A stretch of 64,000 nt of DNA from Marinimicrobium sp038419845 (GTDB lineage: Bacteria > Pseudomonadota > Gammaproteobacteria > Pseudomonadales > Cellvibrionaceae), in contig NZ_JBCAQT010000009.1 in NCBI RefSeq assembly GCF_038419845.1, forward strand, positions 62,001 to 126,000, in the 5' to 3' direction. A program made the position numbers and the translations under genes. How positions within the stretch are numbered: position 1 is the stretch's first letter; every line of letters starts with the position of its first letter. The notes beneath the pieces are model-generated. The model made no database searches. It was not told where the DNA came from and saw only the letters and a program-made list of their open reading frames with translations. This document shows positions 35,159-44,438 of the stretch, in pieces.

Positions 35159-35225
35159 AGTCTCAAACTTTATTGCAGTCTCAAACCTTATTGTTGAGTC
35201 TCAAACTTTATTGTCCATCGACAAT
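35159..35225. repeat. Three tandem AGTCTCAAACYTTATTG repeats with an ATTGT/ACAAT pair
   Basis: Near-identical units begin at 35159, 35177 and 35197, spaced 18 and 20 bp. The third runs into ATTGT-N6-ACAAT (35210-35225), a wide-spaced version of the palindrome seen elsewhere. The array lies just beyond the gcvP stop codon. Function is unknown; a binding-site array or a remnant repeat is possible. Confidence 0.6.
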
Positions 35226-35233
35226 CAGTTCAA

Positions 35234-38146
35234 CTAATCCCTGTAGTTGTCTATGCTCGGGCAAGAACACACCAAATTCCGGTCCCCGAACACATTATCA
35301 ATCCGATTGACCGTCGGCCAAACCTTGTGCTCCTTCAACCACGCCGCCGGACGTGAGGCGGTGTTGCGGCTGTAGGGGCGCTCCCAATTCTCATCCATCA
35401 TATCGTCCTGGGTATGCGGAGCGTTGCGCAGCGGGCTCTGCTCCAGGCTGTATTCGCCGCTTTCGATCTGGGCGATTTCCTTGCGGATGGTGATCATGGC
35501 TTCGATGAAGCGGTCCAGCTCTTCTTTGGACTCGGATTCGGTCGGCTCAATCATGAGCGTGCCGGGCACCGGGAAGGACATCGTGGGCGCGTGGAAGCCG
35601 AAGTCCATCAGGCGCTTGGCGATGTCTTCTTCGGTCACGCCGCTGCCGTCTTTCATGGGGCGCAGATCCAGCAGGCATTCGTGGGCGATGGTGCCGTTTT
35701 TGCCTTTGTACAGAATGGGGTAGTGGTCGGCGAGCTTCGCGGCCACGTAGTTGGCGTTCAGGATGGCGATTTCGCTGGCCTGGCGCATGCCGTTCTTGCC
35801 CATCATTTTGATGTACATCCAGCTGATCGGCAGGATGCTGGCCGAGCCCCAGGGGGCGGCGCTGATGGTGCCGTTGGCCGGGCTGGTGTCGGGCACGCTG
35901 CGCACCGGGTGGCCGGGCAGGAAGGGTGCCAGATGTTCGGCCACGCCGATGGGGCCCATGCCCGGGCCGCCGCCGCCGTGGGGAATGCAGAAGGTTTTGT
36001 GCAGGTTCAGGTGCGAGACATCGCCCCCGAACTGCCCAAAGGCGGCCAGACCCACCAGGGCGTTCATGTTGGCGCCGTCGATGTACACCTGGGCGCCGAT
36101 GCCGTGGATCAGCTCGCACAGCTCGGTGACCCCTTCTTCAAACACCCCGTGAGTGGACGGGTAGGTGATCATGATCGCGGCGATGCGGGTGCCGAATTCC
36201 TCGATTTTTTTGCGCAGGTCGGCCAGATCGACGTTGCCGTCTTTGTCGCAGTTGACCACCTTGACGCCCATGCCCGCCATCTGGGCGGAGGCGGGGTTGG
36301 TGCCGTGTGCGGAGGCGGGGATCAGGCACAGATCCCGCTCGGTCTCGCCCCGGCTTTCGAAGTACTTTTTGATGGCCACCAGTCCGGCGTACTCACCCTG
36401 GGAGCCGGCATTGGGCTGCAGGCTGATGGCGTCGTAGCCGGTGCAGGCCTTGAGCATCTGTTGCAGCTCGTCAAACAGCTGCTGATAACCCTGGGTCTGT
36501 TCCTTGGGCGCGAAGGGGTGCAGCTGGCCGAATTCGGGCCAGGTGACCGGGATCATCTCCGCCGTTGCGTTGAGTTTCATGGTGCAGGAGCCCAGCGGGA
36601 TCATGGACTGGTTGAGCGCAATGTCCCGGCCCTCCAGGCGGCGCAGGTAGCGCAGCATCTCGGTTTCGCTGTGGTAGCGGTTGAACACCGGGTGGGTCAG
36701 GACCGCGTCCTGACGCTCCAGTACGCTCGGAATGCCGGCGGGGCGGTTGTGGGCGGAGATTTCAAAATCCAGCTTGTCCAGGTTCAGGGCGTGGTCGCCG
36801 GCGCAGAAGGTGTTCAGCAGCAGGTGCACGTCTTCCAGGGTCGTGGTTTCATCCAGGCTCAAGCCCAGGGCAGTATCGCCCACCTTGCGCAGGTTGATCT
36901 CGTGGGTGAGGGCGGCCTGATACAGGCCCTGCTGCTTTTTCTCGCTGCCGAGCTCGACCACGACCGTGTCGAAGTAGGTCTCGTTGCGCAGCTCGAAGCC
37001 CTTGTCCTTGAGGCCCTCGGCGGTCAGGGTCGCCAGGCGATGAATGCGCTCGGCAATACGGCGCAGGCCCTCGGGGCCGTGATACACGGCGTAGCAGCTG
37101 CTCATCACCGCCAGCAGCACCTGGGAGGTACAGATGTTGGAGTTGGCTTTCTCCCGGCGGATGTGCTGCTCGCGGGTCTGCATGGCCATGCGCAGGGCGG
37201 TTTTGCCCCGGCTGTCGACCGAAACGCCGATAATCCGGCCGGGCGCGGAGCGCTTGTAGGCGTCGCGAAAGGCGAAGAAGGCGGCGTGAGGGCCGCCAAA
37301 GCCCATGGGAATGCCAAAGCGTTGGTTAGTGCCCACGACCACGTCGGCGCCCATATCGCCCGGTGATTTGAGCAGCATCAGGGCCATGAGGTCGCTGGCG
37401 ACGGTGATCAGGGTGTTCTGTTCGTGCGCCCGGGTGATGATGTCGGTCAGGTCGTGCAGCTGACCGGTGGAGCCGGGGTAGCTCAGCAGGGCGCCGAAGC
37501 ACTCCGTGCCTGGCAGCTCCTCGGCGGAGCCAGTGGCGATGTCAAAGCCGAAGTGCTCGGCCCGGGTCTGCAGCACCGCCAGCGTCTGCGGGTGGGTGTC
37601 CTCGTCGACGAAAAAGCAGTTAGACTTGTTCTTTTTGTTCTGGCGCTTGCACATGGCCATGGCTTCGGCCGCCGCGGTGCCCTCGTCCAACATGGAGGCG
37701 TTGGCCAGCTCCATGCCGGTCAGGTCCATGATCATCTGCTGGAAGTTCAGCAGCGCCTCCAGGCGGCCCTGGGAGATTTCCGGCTGATAGGGTGTGTAGG
37801 CGGTGTACCAGCCCGGGTTTTCCAGCACATTGCGCTGGATGACCGGGGGCACAAAGGTGTTGTAGTAGCCCATGCCGATGTAGCTTTTGTACAGCCGGTT
37901 TTTCCCGGCGATGGCCTTCAGCTCCGCCAGTGCCTCATGCTCGGTGGTGGGCTCGCCCAGCGCCAGGGGTTCGCGCTGGCGGATGGCCTCGGGCAGGGTC
38001 TTGTCCAGCAGCTGCTCCAGCGAGTCCAGCGACAGAGTCTCCAGCATGGCCTGCGACTCGGCCTGGTCGGGGCCGATGTGGCGGTGGATGAACTCGTCAG
38101 GGTAGGCCAGTTGCGCCAGGGGCGCGGAGCGGAAATCGGCGGACAT
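35234..38146 (-). CDS. gcvP: Glycine dehydrogenase (decarboxylating), P-protein
   Basis: A 970-residue full-length P-protein of the glycine cleavage system, which decarboxylates glycine and passes the aminomethyl group to the H-protein lipoyl arm. N-terminal phrase FIHRHIGPDQAESQAMLE and the active-site segment HLNLHKTFCIPHGGGGPGMG (PLP Lys near 717) are typical, as is the tail WPTVNRIDNVFGDRNLVCSC. Neither gcvT nor gcvH is in the window, so the operon is split. The protein is cytoplasmic. No glycine riboswitch was recognised in the 376 bp upstream. Identification is secure. Confidence 0.97.
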   Translation of the reverse strand: MSADFRSAPLAQLAYPDEFIHRHIGPDQAESQAMLETLSLDSLEQLLDKTLPEAIRQREPLALGEPTTEHEALAELKAIAGKNRLYKSYIGMGYYNTFVPPVIQRNVLENPGWYTAYTPYQPEISQGRLEALLNFQQMIMDLTGMELANASMLDEGTAAAEAMAMCKRQNKKNKSNCFFVDEDTHPQTLAVLQTRAEHFGFDIATGSAEELPGTECFGALLSYPGSTGQLHDLTDIITRAHEQNTLITVASDLMALMLLKSPGDMGADVVVGTNQRFGIPMGFGGPHAAFFAFRDAYKRSAPGRIIGVSVDSRGKTALRMAMQTREQHIRREKANSNICTSQVLLAVMSSCYAVYHGPEGLRRIAERIHRLATLTAEGLKDKGFELRNETYFDTVVVELGSEKKQQGLYQAALTHEINLRKVGDTALGLSLDETTTLEDVHLLLNTFCAGDHALNLDKLDFEISAHNRPAGIPSVLERQDAVLTHPVFNRYHSETEMLRYLRRLEGRDIALNQSMIPLGSCTMKLNATAEMIPVTWPEFGQLHPFAPKEQTQGYQQLFDELQQMLKACTGYDAISLQPNAGSQGEYAGLVAIKKYFESRGETERDLCLIPASAHGTNPASAQMAGMGVKVVNCDKDGNVDLADLRKKIEEFGTRIAAIMITYPSTHGVFEEGVTELCELIHGIGAQVYIDGANMNALVGLAAFGQFGGDVSHLNLHKTFCIPHGGGGPGMGPIGVAEHLAPFLPGHPVRSVPDTSPANGTISAAPWGSASILPISWMYIKMMGKNGMRQASEIAILNANYVAAKLADHYPILYKGKNGTIAHECLLDLRPMKDGSGVTEEDIAKRLMDFGFHAPTMSFPVPGTLMIEPTESESKEELDRFIEAMITIRKEIAQIESGEYSLEQSPLRNAPHTQDDMMDENWERPYSRNTASRPAAWLKEHKVWPTVNRIDNVFGDRNLVCSCPSIDNYRD

Positions 38147-38522
38147 AGAAAGGCTCGTGTGAAGTTGCTGAAACCGGAATATGGGGCGTGAACGGCCGCC
38201 TCGGAGGCGACCGTCAAAGGGCTGTTATGGTAGCAATTGCAGCCTCGGCGAGCAATTGCTGAATCAGCCGCATAGCCGCCCGGCGGGGGCTGCCCGGAGG
38301 GTAAAGATACGTCAGGCCTGGTCTTTGGTTTGCCGAGGGCGGGAATATCGGTTTATACTGCCAAGCTTATAGTAAGATTAACTATATACGCTGGCTCCGG
38401 CGACACAAGGGTAGGGCGTAAGTCGGCGGAGTCAGCTACAATTCCGGGCTACGCTGGTGACGTGAGGGAGGCGGATGGCCTTTCTTGAATGTTAACGACT
38501 CAACAATAAGATCCTGAGCGCT
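38147..38522. other. Divergent intergenic region gcvP / GPH symporter
   Basis: A 376-bp region with promoters for both divergent genes. A+T-rich stretches around 38350-38395 (TTATAGTAAGATTAACTATA) could hold a promoter. I see no open frame, riboswitch or operator motif that I can name. Confidence 0.5.
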
Positions 38523-40016
38523 ATGAATAATCAGTCGCAAGTACTCACAATCAGAGAGAAGGTAGGCTATAGCCTGGGCGACCTGGCGGCGAACCTGGTG
38601 TTCCAGACCATGGTGACGTTCATCGCCTACTACTATACGGATGTCTATAAGCTCGAACCCAGCACCGCCCAGTGGGTGATTGCCACCTGTGGCATCCTCG
38701 GTGGTGTATTGTTTGCTCCTGTGATGGGCGTCATCGCCGACCGGACCCGCACTCGCTGGGGCCGCTATCGTCCCTGGATTCTATGGACGTCGGTGCCATT
38801 TGGTGTGATGGTGTTGCTGACCTTCACCACGCCCGATGTCAGCTATGAGATGAAAGTGGTGTATGCCTTTGCCACTTACCTCGCGCTGGTGACCCTCTAT
38901 ACCGCCAACAATCTGCCGTACTCGTCGCTCAGCGGTGTTCTGACCGGCAACATGTCCCAACGCAACAGCCTGTCCAGTTACCGCTTTGTGGCGGTGATGG
39001 TGGCCCAGTTCACCGTTCAGGTGCTGCTGCGCCCGATCGTGCTGATACTGGGTGACGGCGATGAGGCGGTCGGTTTTGAAAAGATCATGACGATCTTTGC
39101 CATCGTCGGTGTGATCTTCTTTCTTATCACCTTTTTCACCACTCGAGAGCGGGTGATTGAAAAACCCGGCGAGACAAGCACCATTCGCCAGGACCTGGGC
39201 GATCTGTTGCTACGTAATATTCCCTGGGTCATTCTGCTATGTGTCACGATCCTGGTATTCACCAACCTGGCCTTGAAGGGCGGCACCTATGTGTATTACT
39301 TCAAGTACTATGCCAGCCAGGTGGCGATTACCCAATTCCTGAGCGGTATCGGCTTTACCGGTCTGATCGCCGGAATCCAGGATATTTGGCCCAACTTCCA
39401 ATGGCCGGAAGACCCCGACGCCTCGGCATTCGCGCTGTTTAACGGTGCGGGCATCATCATGATGATTGTCGGTATCGGTTTCGCCCGGCCTCTGGCTGAT
39501 CGTTTTGGCAAGCGCAACGTGTTCGGGATATTTCTTTTCCTGTCGGCACTGCCGCTGATCGCGTTCATGGGGGTCCCCCGCGAATCCATCGGCTTGATGT
39601 TCTTCTTACAGATTCTGCACGGCTTTTTCTACGGCGTGACCATTCCCCTGCTCTGGGCCATGACCGCCGATGTCGCGGACTACTCCGAGTGGCGCAACTA
39701 CCGCCGTGCTACCGGCATCATCTTCTCGGCCATGATTCTGGGCCTGAAAGGTGGCTTGACGCTGGGCGGCACCCTGGTGGTGACCTTCCTGGCGGCCTAT
39801 GGGTATGAAGCCGGTGTGGCCGAGCAGACAGCCGAATCCATTCTGGGCATCAAGCTCACCATGAGTGTTTACGCTGCGGTTCCGTTCCTGATTGCCTGTG
39901 GCCTGTTGTTCTTCTACCGGATCAACAAGTCGCTCGAGGACGAGATCGAGCAGGAGCTGGGTTCTCGTCGCACTGAGCCCGAGCCCGCACCAGAGCCGGA
40001 TGAGCCTACGCTGTAA
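38523..40016 (+). CDS. GPH-family sugar:cation symporter (MFS)
   Basis: A 497-residue membrane protein with about 12 transmembrane helices of the glycoside-pentoside-hexuronide family (MelB-like). The N-terminus REKVGYSLGDLAANLVFQTM, the loop GVIADRTRTRWGRYRPWI and the later WAMTADVADYSEWRNYRRAT are family hallmarks. It should couple sugar uptake to Na+ or H+ in the inner membrane. It is monogenic, with a strong terminator 18 bp after the stop. The substrate is not determinable; distance from the agarase block means it need not serve galactan use. The C-terminal tail is acidic and proline-rich (EPEPAPEPDEP). Confidence 0.9.
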   Translation: MNNQSQVLTIREKVGYSLGDLAANLVFQTMVTFIAYYYTDVYKLEPSTAQWVIATCGILGGVLFAPVMGVIADRTRTRWGRYRPWILWTSVPFGVMVLLTFTTPDVSYEMKVVYAFATYLALVTLYTANNLPYSSLSGVLTGNMSQRNSLSSYRFVAVMVAQFTVQVLLRPIVLILGDGDEAVGFEKIMTIFAIVGVIFFLITFFTTRERVIEKPGETSTIRQDLGDLLLRNIPWVILLCVTILVFTNLALKGGTYVYYFKYYASQVAITQFLSGIGFTGLIAGIQDIWPNFQWPEDPDASAFALFNGAGIIMMIVGIGFARPLADRFGKRNVFGIFLFLSALPLIAFMGVPRESIGLMFFLQILHGFFYGVTIPLLWAMTADVADYSEWRNYRRATGIIFSAMILGLKGGLTLGGTLVVTFLAAYGYEAGVAEQTAESILGIKLTMSVYAAVPFLIACGLLFFYRINKSLEDEIEQELGSRRTEPEPAPEPDEPTL

Positions 40017-40033
40017 GCGGTAGGTTCAGGTAC

Positions 40034-40067
40034 AAAAAAAGGCGAGCCAACTGGCTCGCCTTTTTTT
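40034..40067. terminator. Bidirectional Rho-independent terminator
   Basis: GGCGAGCC and GGCTCGCC form an eight-base stem with an AACT loop. Seven A residues precede and seven T residues follow, so it can act on both strands. Confidence 0.92.
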
Positions 40068-40072
40068 GTGTT

Positions 40073-40167
40073 GGGTTGTGGCGGATGCGCCTTAGGCTTA
40101 TCCGCCCTACGCGACCTACAGTGCTATCCGTAGGGCGGATAAGCGTCAAGCGCATCCGCCGCAACCC
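40073..40167. repeat. REP/BIME-like inverted repeat pair
   Basis: Two 39-bp arms (40073-40111 and 40129-40167) in inverted orientation match at 35 of 39 positions and are separated by 17 bp. Each carries TATCCGCCCTACG and GCGGATGCGC, the pattern of a REP-like palindromic repeat common in gammaproteobacterial intergenic spaces. It lies between the terminator and the end of the TerB-like gene. Confidence 0.85.
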
Positions 40168-40176
40168 AACCGCTAC

Positions 40177-40635
40177 CTACACAGTCCCATCCCGCACCGA
40201 GTTGCGCGCATGAATGAACATGGAATGCGACACATGGATCAGCTCGGACACCTGGCGGATTAACGCCTCTTCGTACTTGTCCAGTTCGCCGTCGGCGTAA
40301 GCCACTTCCCACATTGCCTTGATCAGTTCGTACTTCTCTTCGGCGCTGCAGGCCTGGTTGACCTGGTGGGTGAACTGGTGCAGAGAGGTCGCATCATTCT
40401 GTTCCTCGTGGGCCAGCTCGCTCAACTCATTGAGGCGCTCCGGGTCGAGGTTGAATTTGCGTTCCAGAATGGTGCGCAGGGTGGCGAGTTCGGTCTCGTC
40501 CAGCAAACGGTCGGCGGTGCCCACCTCTATGAGGAGGGCGGCTACCGCCAACTGCTTCTGCTCGAAAGACAACGCGGGCGCGTTGTCTTCCGGTTGCAGG
40601 TGCTGCTCAATAAACTGCGTGATTTTATTAAGCAC
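40177..40635 (-). CDS. TerB-family protein
   Basis: A 152-residue alpha-helical protein of the TerB / DjlA-N type. The conserved acidic core appears twice: AALLIEVGTADRLLDETEL and AMWEVAYADGELDKYEEALI, the latter being the family's metal-binding-like motif. No signal peptide or membrane helix is present. The start overlaps the 3' end of transaldolase by eight bases, so it is co-transcribed as the second gene of that operon. TerB proteins are tied to stress or envelope surveillance, but this clade has no firm role, and tellurite resistance should not be assumed. Confidence 0.88.
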   Translation of the reverse strand: MLNKITQFIEQHLQPEDNAPALSFEQKQLAVAALLIEVGTADRLLDETELATLRTILERKFNLDPERLNELSELAHEEQNDATSLHQFTHQVNQACSAEEKYELIKAMWEVAYADGELDKYEEALIRQVSELIHVSHSMFIHARNSVRDGTV

Positions 40636-41584
40636 GAGACTTCAACAGATCTTCCAGCTTCACCTGGTCTTCCGCAAACTTGCGGATGCCTTCGGCCAGT
40701 TTCTCGGTGGCCATGGGGTTGTCGTTCAGCGCAAAGCGGAAGCTGGACTCGTTGTCGTTAGGCTTGGCAATGGCTTCGCCGGTGTCTTCCGGGTTCAGCT
40801 TGCGCTCCAGAGTGCCGGTGTCATTGCTCAGCTCTTCCAGCAGCTGCGGGCTGATGGTCAGGCGGTCACAACCGGCCAGGGCTTCGATTTCACCCATGTT
40901 GCGGAAGCTGGCACCCATGACGACTGTGTCGTAGCCGTGCTGCTTGTAGAAGTTGTAGATGTGACGCACGGACAGTACACCGGGATCTTCTTCCGAGGCG
41001 TATTCGCTCTTGCCGGTGTCTTTCTTGTACCAGTCCAGAATACGGCCCACGAAGGGAGAAATCAGGTACACACCCGCTTCGGCACAGGCGGCGGCCTGGG
41101 TGAAGCTGAACAGCAGCGTCAGGTTACAGTTGATGCCTTCTTTCTGCAGAACTTCAGCGGCGCGAATGCCTTCCCAGGTGGAAGCCAGCTTGATCAGGAC
41201 GCGCGACTTGTCGACGCCACTTTTCTCGTAAAGATCGATCAGGTGGTGTGCCTTCTCGATGCTGGCCTTGGTGTCAAACGACAGGCGTGCATCCACTTCA
41301 GTGGAGATCTTGCCCGGGATCAGCTTCAGCACTTCGCAACCCACGGCAACGGCCAGGTGGTCAGCGGCGTAGCTGATCTGCTCGGCTTCGGTGCCGCCTT
41401 CTTTCTTACCCGCAGCGATGGACGCGTCGACCAGCTCGGCGTACTCGGGGATCTGCGCGGCCTTCAGCAGCAGCGATGGGTTGGTGGTCGCATCCTGGGG
41501 CTGATACTTTTTAATCGCAGAGATTTCACCGGTGTCCGCGACCACATCGGTCATTTTCTTCAGCTGTTCGAGTTTCGTAGTCAC
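40628..41584 (-). CDS. tal: Transaldolase
   Basis: A 318-residue class 1 transaldolase (TalB type) of normal length. DATTNPSLLLKAAQ is the family signature and the Schiff-base lysine lies in RVLIKLASTWEGI. NCNLTLLFSFTQAAACAEAG and SPFVGRILDWYKK are also standard. It links sedoheptulose-7-phosphate and glyceraldehyde-3-phosphate to erythrose-4-phosphate and fructose-6-phosphate in the pentose phosphate pathway. It is first in a two-gene unit with the TerB-like gene. The 219 bp upstream of the start hold an A+T-rich palindromic GTATTGTAATAC that may be part of the promoter. Confidence 0.96.
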   Translation of the reverse strand: MTTKLEQLKKMTDVVADTGEISAIKKYQPQDATTNPSLLLKAAQIPEYAELVDASIAAGKKEGGTEAEQISYAADHLAVAVGCEVLKLIPGKISTEVDARLSFDTKASIEKAHHLIDLYEKSGVDKSRVLIKLASTWEGIRAAEVLQKEGINCNLTLLFSFTQAAACAEAGVYLISPFVGRILDWYKKDTGKSEYASEEDPGVLSVRHIYNFYKQHGYDTVVMGASFRNMGEIEALAGCDRLTISPQLLEELSNDTGTLERKLNPEDTGEAIAKPNDNESSFRFALNDNPMATEKLAEGIRKFAEDQVKLEDLLKSRA

Positions 41585-41803
41585 TGTTATCCCGTCCTAT
41601 TTGCTTGTTGAGTGAATGTGTTGTGTCAATCGTGTGTGACTCGACGAGCGTCTGTTTTGCCCGCTATTGCCGACGGAAGCGTCGACTGAGCCACGTTGGT
41701 GCTTTTGTTGTCCGTATTGTAATACAAATAGCGTCCTGCTTGAAGTCTGGGCTTTCGCCTCTCCAGAGTGCCACCCGTTTGCGTCGGGCGGCTTATTGTC
41801 GGT

Positions 41804-42832
41804 TCAGCCGACCAGCGTCTGGGCTGGCGCGGGCTCGCGGTAGCGGTCCGGGTCGACCGCTTCCCGTGCGGCGGCCAGCACTTCCAGCCCCGCACCCGGT
41901 TTGTGGGCCCGTTCGCTGATCACCCGGCGAAATTGCCGTCCGCCGGGCTGACCATGATACAGGCCCAGAATATGTCGGGTCATATACTTCAGGGACACGC
42001 CAGCGGCCAGCTGGGTTCCAACATAGTCAGTAAAGGCATCCAGTATCTCGGCCCGGCTGAGTGGCGGCTTCTGCTGATTGAACAGTGTCTGGTCGACCTC
42101 CGCCAACAGGTAGGGATTGGTGTAAATCTCCCGCCCGATCATGACGCCATCCAGGTCCTCAAGTAGCGTCCGGGTCTGCTCCAGGGTGGTGATGCCACCA
42201 TTGACGATGATTTCTAACTCGGGGTGCTCCCGCTTCAGTGCCTGTACCCGCTCGTAGTCCAGTGGCGGCACGTTGCGGTTTTCCTTGGGACTCAGACCCT
42301 TCAGCCAGGCCTTGCGTGCGTGCACGATAAAGGTTTTGCAGCCCGCCTGGGCGACGGTATCCACGAAATGTGAGAGGCCTTCGTAGGCATCCATGTCGTC
42401 CACCCCGATGCGGTTCTTGACGGTCACCGGGATGCTCACCGCGTGATTCATGGCGTCGACGCATTCGGCCACTAGCTCCGGTTCGGTCATCAGGCAGGCG
42501 CCAATCTTGTTGTTCTGTACCCGGTCGCTGGGGCAGCCACAGTTGAGGTTGACCTCATCGTAGCCCCAGTCCTGCGCCATTTTGGCGCATTCGGCCAATT
42601 CGGCAGGATTGCTGCCGCCAAGCTGCAGGGCGAGTGGGTGTTCGGCGGGATGGTAATCGAGGTGCCTGGCCCGGTCGCCGTAGATCAGGGCGCCGGTGGT
42701 GACCATTTCCGTGTACATCAGGGTCTGCTGGCTCATCAGGCGCCAGAAATACCGACAGTGGGTATCTGACCAATCCATCATGGGAGCGGCGCAAAAACGT
42801 CGATTCAGGTGAGCGCGATCAAACGCAGACAT
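41804..42832 (-). CDS. dusA: tRNA-dihydrouridine(20/20a) synthase DusA
   Basis: A 342-residue flavoprotein that reduces uridine 20/20a in the tRNA D-loop. FCAAPMMDWSDTHCRYF is the DusA start signature; LQLGGSNP, VNLNCGCPSDRV (with the active-site Cys) and IIVNGGI follow in the usual order. The ATG at 42832 is chosen because it begins MSAFDRAHLNRRFCAAPMMD; the frame stays open far upstream, but that stretch overlaps the divergent DUF481 gene antisense. No partner genes are evident. Confidence 0.96.
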   Translation of the reverse strand: MSAFDRAHLNRRFCAAPMMDWSDTHCRYFWRLMSQQTLMYTEMVTTGALIYGDRARHLDYHPAEHPLALQLGGSNPAELAECAKMAQDWGYDEVNLNCGCPSDRVQNNKIGACLMTEPELVAECVDAMNHAVSIPVTVKNRIGVDDMDAYEGLSHFVDTVAQAGCKTFIVHARKAWLKGLSPKENRNVPPLDYERVQALKREHPELEIIVNGGITTLEQTRTLLEDLDGVMIGREIYTNPYLLAEVDQTLFNQQKPPLSRAEILDAFTDYVGTQLAAGVSLKYMTRHILGLYHGQPGGRQFRRVISERAHKPGAGLEVLAAAREAVDPDRYREPAPAQTLVG

Positions 42833-42943
42833 ACTGGCCTTTAGCGTAAAAGGCCTATTGTAACACCCTTTGGGGGTTGGCGAAAAACGGACTTTTGTGG
42901 TGTATAGTGACGCTTTTTCATTTTTTGGAGAATAGATCCCACT

Positions 42944-43711
42944 ATGCTGACACGAGTGACTGCATTGGCCGCCGGTATTGCCGCTGCGGCTCTGGCCACC
43001 CCGGTAATGGCCCAGGAAGAGGGCGAGGACAAGCGCTGGAAAGCGACAGCAGAGCTGGGTGCCATTGCGACCTCCGGTAACACCGAATCCACCAGCTTTC
43101 AGGGCAAAGTCGATGCGACTCATGAGCTGCGTCGCTGGAAAAACCAGTACGTGTTCAGCACCCTGTTCCAGGAAGACGAGATCACCCAGCCGGATGGCTC
43201 GACGGAGACCGAAACAACGGCCGAGAAGTTCTCCGCCTCGGTCAAGAGCGCCTACAAACTCGCCCGTGAGAACACCAACCTCTTCGTGTTCGGTTCGCAC
43301 ACCGACGATGAGTTCGGCGCTTACAGCACCTACAGCACGATCGCGGTCGGTTATGGCGCGCGGCTGTACGACGCCGAGACCATGCAGCTGGACGTCGAGC
43401 TCGGTCCGGGTTATTTCTGGGCGGAGCAGGAATTTGAAGATGGCACCAGCGAGAGCGAAGACGGCGCCATCATCCGGGGCGCGGCCCAGTACGAATGGCA
43501 GCTATCCGACAACGCTGAATTCAAGCAGGTGCTCAGCGTTGAATCCGGTCAGGACAACACCCGTACCGTGTCCGACACGTCATTGAGCGCCCGGATCAAC
43601 AGCTCCATGCAGATGAAAGTGGGCTTCAACCTCTCAACCGATACCGAAGTCGCACCGGGTAAGGAAAAAACCGATACCACCACCTACGCCAACATCGTTT
43701 ATAAGTTTTAA
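42944..43711 (+). CDS. DUF481 outer-membrane protein
   Basis: A 255-residue exported protein of the DUF481 / salt-induced outer-membrane protein (YdiY-like) family. It has a signal peptide (MLTRVTALAAGIAAAALATP, cut after VMAQ). The mature part begins with WKATAELGAIATSGNTEST, the family's characteristic opening, and alternates hydrophobic residues as in a beta-barrel, ending in an aromatic residue (NIVYKF), which suits outer-membrane insertion. It is divergent from dusA. The function of this family is not known. Confidence 0.85.
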   Translation: MLTRVTALAAGIAAAALATPVMAQEEGEDKRWKATAELGAIATSGNTESTSFQGKVDATHELRRWKNQYVFSTLFQEDEITQPDGSTETETTAEKFSASVKSAYKLARENTNLFVFGSHTDDEFGAYSTYSTIAVGYGARLYDAETMQLDVELGPGYFWAEQEFEDGTSESEDGAIIRGAAQYEWQLSDNAEFKQVLSVESGQDNTRTVSDTSLSARINSSMQMKVGFNLSTDTEVAPGKEKTDTTTYANIVYKF

Positions 43712-43736
43712 GCCTGTCGCGGCTTAATCCGGGTCG

Positions 43737-44438
43737 CTATTGCTTGCTGGGACTACAGACCTGGCTGGCAATGCGGTAGTTGGGGCGTTGGGTGCAGCGC
43801 TCCAGCCAACCGTTCACCTGCGGAAAGTCATCCAACTCCAGGTGGTCGCCTGCCTGGTAGAACGTCTCCAGGCAGTCCACCCAGGGGCAGATGGCCATGT
43901 CGGCGATACTGTAGCTGCCGCCGAGCATGAATTCGTGGTGGGCCAGGTGTTGCTCAAGCACGCCGAGCAGACGGCGAGTCTCGTCGGTATAGCGCTTGAG
44001 CGGGTAGGGATGATCGCACTTGTCCCGGGCAAACAGGTAGAAGTGCCCGAACTGCCCGAACATCGGGCCAATGTGGCCCATCTGGAAAAACAGCCACTGC
44101 AGACAGGCGCTTTTGCCCTCGGGGTCCAGCGGGATGTACTCCCCCGTTTTTTCCGCCAGATAGAGGAGGATGGCGGCTGACTCCATCAGGCTGACAGGGT
44201 GCCCGTCCGGGCCCTCCGGGTCGTACAGCGCCGGAATCTTGCCGTTGGGGTTGATCCAGAGGAACTCGGGTCGGTGCTGATCGCCCCTGGTAATGTCAAT
44301 CGTATGGGCCTCATAGGGGACCCGCATTTCTTCGAGCGCGAGCGCGACTTTGATGCCATTGGGCGTGTTCATGGAGTAAAGTTGAATCAACTCCTTGTTA
44401 CGCGGGGGCCAGCGGCGAAAGAGGGGTGGCTGCGACAT
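43737..44438 (-). CDS. Glutathione S-transferase family protein (YghU/YfcG-like)
   Basis: A 233-residue protein with an N-terminal thioredoxin fold (about 15-100: LIQLYSMNTPNGIKVALALE, ITRGDQHRPEFLWINPNGKI and the glutathione-contact LMESAAILLYLAE) and a C-terminal helical domain. The pattern is of the Nu-class disulfide-bond oxidoreductases YghU and YfcG rather than detoxifying enzymes. The start at 44438 has AGGAG six bases upstream. It is monocistronic. The likely role is glutathione- or glutathionylspermidine-dependent redox chemistry. Confidence 0.88.
   Translation of the reverse strand: MSQPPLFRRWPPRNKELIQLYSMNTPNGIKVALALEEMRVPYEAHTIDITRGDQHRPEFLWINPNGKIPALYDPEGPDGHPVSLMESAAILLYLAEKTGEYIPLDPEGKSACLQWLFFQMGHIGPMFGQFGHFYLFARDKCDHPYPLKRYTDETRRLLGVLEQHLAHHEFMLGGSYSIADMAICPWVDCLETFYQAGDHLELDDFPQVNGWLERCTQRPNYRIASQVCSPSKQ

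Larger units (their letters stand above)
34633..35233. other. 600-bp region between GH50 and gcvP
   Basis: The GH50 promoter region is at the left, with the operator-like site at 34718-34729. At the right are three tandem 16-bp repeats. An 80-codon open frame (34995-35237, plus strand) lacks a ribosome-binding site and recognisable homology, so no gene is called. The area is distinctly A+T rich from about 34960 onward. Confidence 0.5.

Noticed and set aside
34995..35237. An 80-codon plus-strand frame in the GH50-gcvP gap
   Set aside because: No ribosome-binding site or recognised homology, and its end is formed by the tandem repeats; it could be a decayed gene but cannot be supported.
35414..37366. 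A 650-codon open frame opposite gcvP
   Set aside because: It is a shadow of the G+C-rich gcvP gene, with repetitive Gly/His/Val content and no ribosome-binding site.
38147..38522. Glycine riboswitch ahead of gcvP
   Set aside because: I looked for the tandem aptamer pattern and found no matching conserved core.
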